Shown here in pieces: positions 20,631 to 22,894 of a stretch of DNA of 22,894 nt (position 1 is the stretch's first letter; the number at the start of each line of letters is the position of its first letter). The stretch is from assembly GCF_000003605.2 (NCBI RefSeq), contig NW_003137827.1:238067-260960 (forward strand), read 5' to 3'. Under the pieces are notes generated by a model, which was not told the DNA's origin, made no database searches, and worked only from the letters and a program-made list of their open reading frames with translations. This DNA comes from Saccoglossus kowalevskii (Eukaryota > Hemichordata > Enteropneusta > Harrimaniidae). Both the position numbers and the translations under genes were made by a program.

Positions 20631-20659
<29 letters not shown>
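20631..20659. repeat. (AACT)n microsatellite
   Basis: Seven AACT units. Confidence 0.92.
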
Positions 20660-20660
<1 letters not shown>

Positions 20661-21910
20661 CTATAATTATATGCACGCAATCTGACCCTTTGACCTCGAT
20701 TTGGCTGGAATTGAATATTTTATTTTAAACAATATATATTCTGACGTGAAATACAAAATTTATTTCAACACAAGTACGACGTGGTTGTATGCGTTTTGTA
20801 CCTGATTGTTGAGTCTTCGCAATGTGTTTAGGATTTGTATAATTATTGTTGTTTTACCCAAGACAAGCTAAAGGACCATGAAGCTAAATGGCAGTTCCAT
20901 GCAAGGACTGAGTGAAAGAAAATATTTCTAAGCCTAAAATAAAATAAAATTAATTTTACATATGTTTGTCATGACAGTATGTTTGTGAATATCTAAAAAT
21001 ATCTCGTCTTTCGTTGATAATTTCGATTGTTTGGAATATCGATCCCCGTTGATTTCTTCTTTCTAGCTCCATAGTTTCTCCATATTGAGTTTAGGACGGG
21101 CGTCGGTCTCGACGTCCAGCATTCAACGCAATCAGCCGAGACAGTATTATTATTATTTATATCACATCTCACTTCTGTTACGCCTGCTATGATTGGTTGA
21201 AACTCGGTCACATGAGATTGAATGAAAATAGTATATTGCCCGCCAAATGGATATTACATGGGTATTTCACATGGATGACGTCACTGAAACTACTGCACAA
21301 CGATACTGTGCATAACAAATTGTCGGTCGCTGCACTGGTGCTTCCCCGGCCGTGGTTGCTTTCGGGCACAGTCCCTTCAGTGTTTCGGGGTTGCTTTCAA
21401 GATTTTAAAGGAGCTTTAGCCATCCAAAATAGACAGCGAACGTGCCAAAATGAATATTAAGTAAGATACTCTGTTTTGATGTTTAGGGTATTCTTTATAT
21501 GAAACAAATATATACGGCAAAGCAGCCACTGAAACGTCGCAGCCGGGATCGCTGCGGCGCGTTCCACGCTATGAGCATTTCTACGCATTCAAGTTCCACG
21601 CCGATGCTTACCGAAAACGCTCTAAAACTGTGTGACTTGTGAATATAAGGTGTAGTACGCTCGTGAGAAAGTAATTTCAATCACTTCTACGACATTTTAT
21701 CAAGCAAGTCTAGGTTAAATGTTACTGGTATATAATATTCGCATGTTCAGGGCAGGGGGCTGTTCTACAGTTTCATTATCAAATTTAGGTCAACGTCATT
21801 GTGGTTTGTCAGATGTACACATCTTTTTAAATATTTTCTCCAGTTTAAGAGGCTAGGTGAGGCAACCTCAGGCTAGTGACTGGTGGAGTAAGTAAGATGA
21901 TAAATCTTTA
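20660..21910. other. No gene recognised
   Basis: Short frames at 20993-21211 (minus), 21197-21460 (plus) and 21495-21680 (minus) show no motifs. One CRE palindrome TGACGTCA lies at 21276-21283. Confidence 0.5.
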
Positions 21911-21913
21911 CTA

Positions 21914-22552
21914 ATGTTACTGGTATCAGGTTTCACCTATTTAGGAAGATGCCCTACAGATGTAATTATTCAGAAGCAAGTGATTAAATATTTCAATCGC
22001 GCAATGCACTCGAAAAACACCCTACTAAAAAAGCATTTACAGTCAACAAAAACCTTGAAAAGAAAATGGTTTAAAAATATGGAATCAAATTTAAAAGATA
22101 TAGACAACTTATCGTTAATGAACAAGGGTGAAATAATAACACTACACAAATTACAAAACATCAATGATGAAATGAAAAAAATCATTTCACTTTTTTGGAA
22201 AAAGGAAATTCATAAAGACTCCAGACCAAATTCTCACTCAAAAAATAAACTTAGAACATATAGAATATTTAAAACAGAGTTTAAATTAAATAGCTACCTA
22301 ACTCAAAAATATTGAACTGCGACAAATTTTGACAAAATTCAGATTGGGGAACCATTGCCTCAAAATAGAAACAGGCAGACATACTCACACTGCAGTGGAA
22401 AAGAGACCAAAAAACAGATTGAAATTGAATATCATTTCATAATAACATGTTCAAGATTCAAGACACAAAGGAAAAGCATATTTGAAACAGCAGAGAAAAA
22501 AGTACCACACTGTACACAATTTGAAAATGAAAACAAATTCAAATATTATTAA
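21914..22552 (+). pseudogene. Frameshifted LINE ORF2 C-terminal fragment
   Basis: The first frame (to 22315) encodes a Lys-rich segment ending KLRTYRIFKTEFKLNSYLT. After a shift the sequence continues ELRQILTKFRLGNHCLKIET and GRHTHTAV. After a second shift it reads EIEYHFIITCSRFKTQRKSIF and ends ...FENENKFKYY. The order LRTYR-FKTEF / TKFRLGNH-L-IETGRH / E-HF---C---- is the recurring C-terminal pattern of animal non-LTR retrotransposon ORF2 proteins. The Cys pair normally between the last two blocks is lost. A dead copy, possibly of a different family from the one at 9965. Confidence 0.8.
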
Positions 22553-22654
22553 ACAACATCAAAATGTCTATCCCTTTGGCACAATATATTAAATTATGTA
22601 TGGAAATAAGGCAGCGACACCTCCCCTAAATTTAACGCAACAACATTATATTTA

Positions 22655-22658
<4 letters not shown>

Positions 22659-22691
<33 letters not shown>
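22659..22691. repeat. (TA)n microsatellite
   Basis: About 33 bases of TA, close after the LINE fragment. The rest of the interval 22553-22894 holds no recognised feature. Confidence 0.92.
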
Positions 22692-22694
<3 letters not shown>

Positions 22695-22894
22695 TTCTTT
22701 TTATTTAGATCATGGCAATTTTTTGGTCAGAGCGCCCTCTAGTTTTGTGGAGAATCATGTTCATTTGGAATGCTCTGATTGGATGGAAGTTCAAGCCTAG
22801 CAAGGTGTGATAGAATTGGCCTGTTATGTTCAGATTCAAATAAGCATGAACCACTAATTTGACAGGGAAGTGATACTTATAATGCAGCAAGCTG

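Noticed and set aside
1-22894. CRISPR array, bacterial operons or an integrated virus
   Set aside because: No regular repeat-spacer array, no ribosome-binding-site-led gene clusters and no viral structural or replication genes seen; the only mobile coding remnants are LINE-type.

Overview
The window looks like invertebrate animal nuclear DNA. It is AT-rich, its one clear gene is split by introns with canonical GT/AG splice sites, and most of the rest is non-coding sequence with decayed non-LTR retrotransposon pieces, short inverted-repeat elements and microsatellites. The species cannot be named from the sequence. A soluble deiodinase-like selenoprotein with these repeats would suit a marine deuterostome or lophotrochozoan, but that is inference.

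The central feature is a four-exon minus-strand gene (coding exons 9318-9049, 8585-8376, 6823-6651 and 6009-5763; 299 residues). It encodes an iodothyronine-deiodinase-family selenoprotein. Exon 2 carries an in-frame TGA followed by Pro-Pro at the family's selenocysteine position. Exons 3 and 4 carry the family's Glu-Ala-His...Gly-Trp and Val-Val-Asp-x-Met-Asp-Asn motifs. All splice junctions keep phase. The 3' untranslated region holds a tandem duplication (about 4831-5035 and 5040-5275). Each copy carries a near-identical 43-nt stem-loop with an ATGA/CGAT core and an A-rich apical loop, that is, a SECIS-like element. A polyadenylation signal at 4835-4840 lies just beyond the second copy. A selenoprotein of this family with two tandem SECIS elements is the most notable thing in the window.

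Region by region: 1-4830 has no supportable gene, apart from a tRNA/SINE-like piece near 1141-1187 and a GC-rich island at 2589-2719. The deiodinase-like gene occupies 4.8-9.4 kb, with an inverted-repeat element (9.46-9.77 kb) just upstream of it. A decayed LINE reverse-transcriptase fragment lies at 9.96-10.65 kb. It is followed by a repeat with paired inverted CCAAT boxes and by a 17-bp motif repeated four times. A 1.5-kb direct tandem duplication fills 11.24-14.24 kb. A second paired-CCAAT element lies at 14.79-14.92 kb. The interval 15.2-21.9 kb is mostly featureless, except for a cluster of tight GC-rich hairpins at 18.37-18.54 kb. A frameshifted C-terminal LINE ORF2 fragment (21.91-22.55 kb) and a TA microsatellite close the window.
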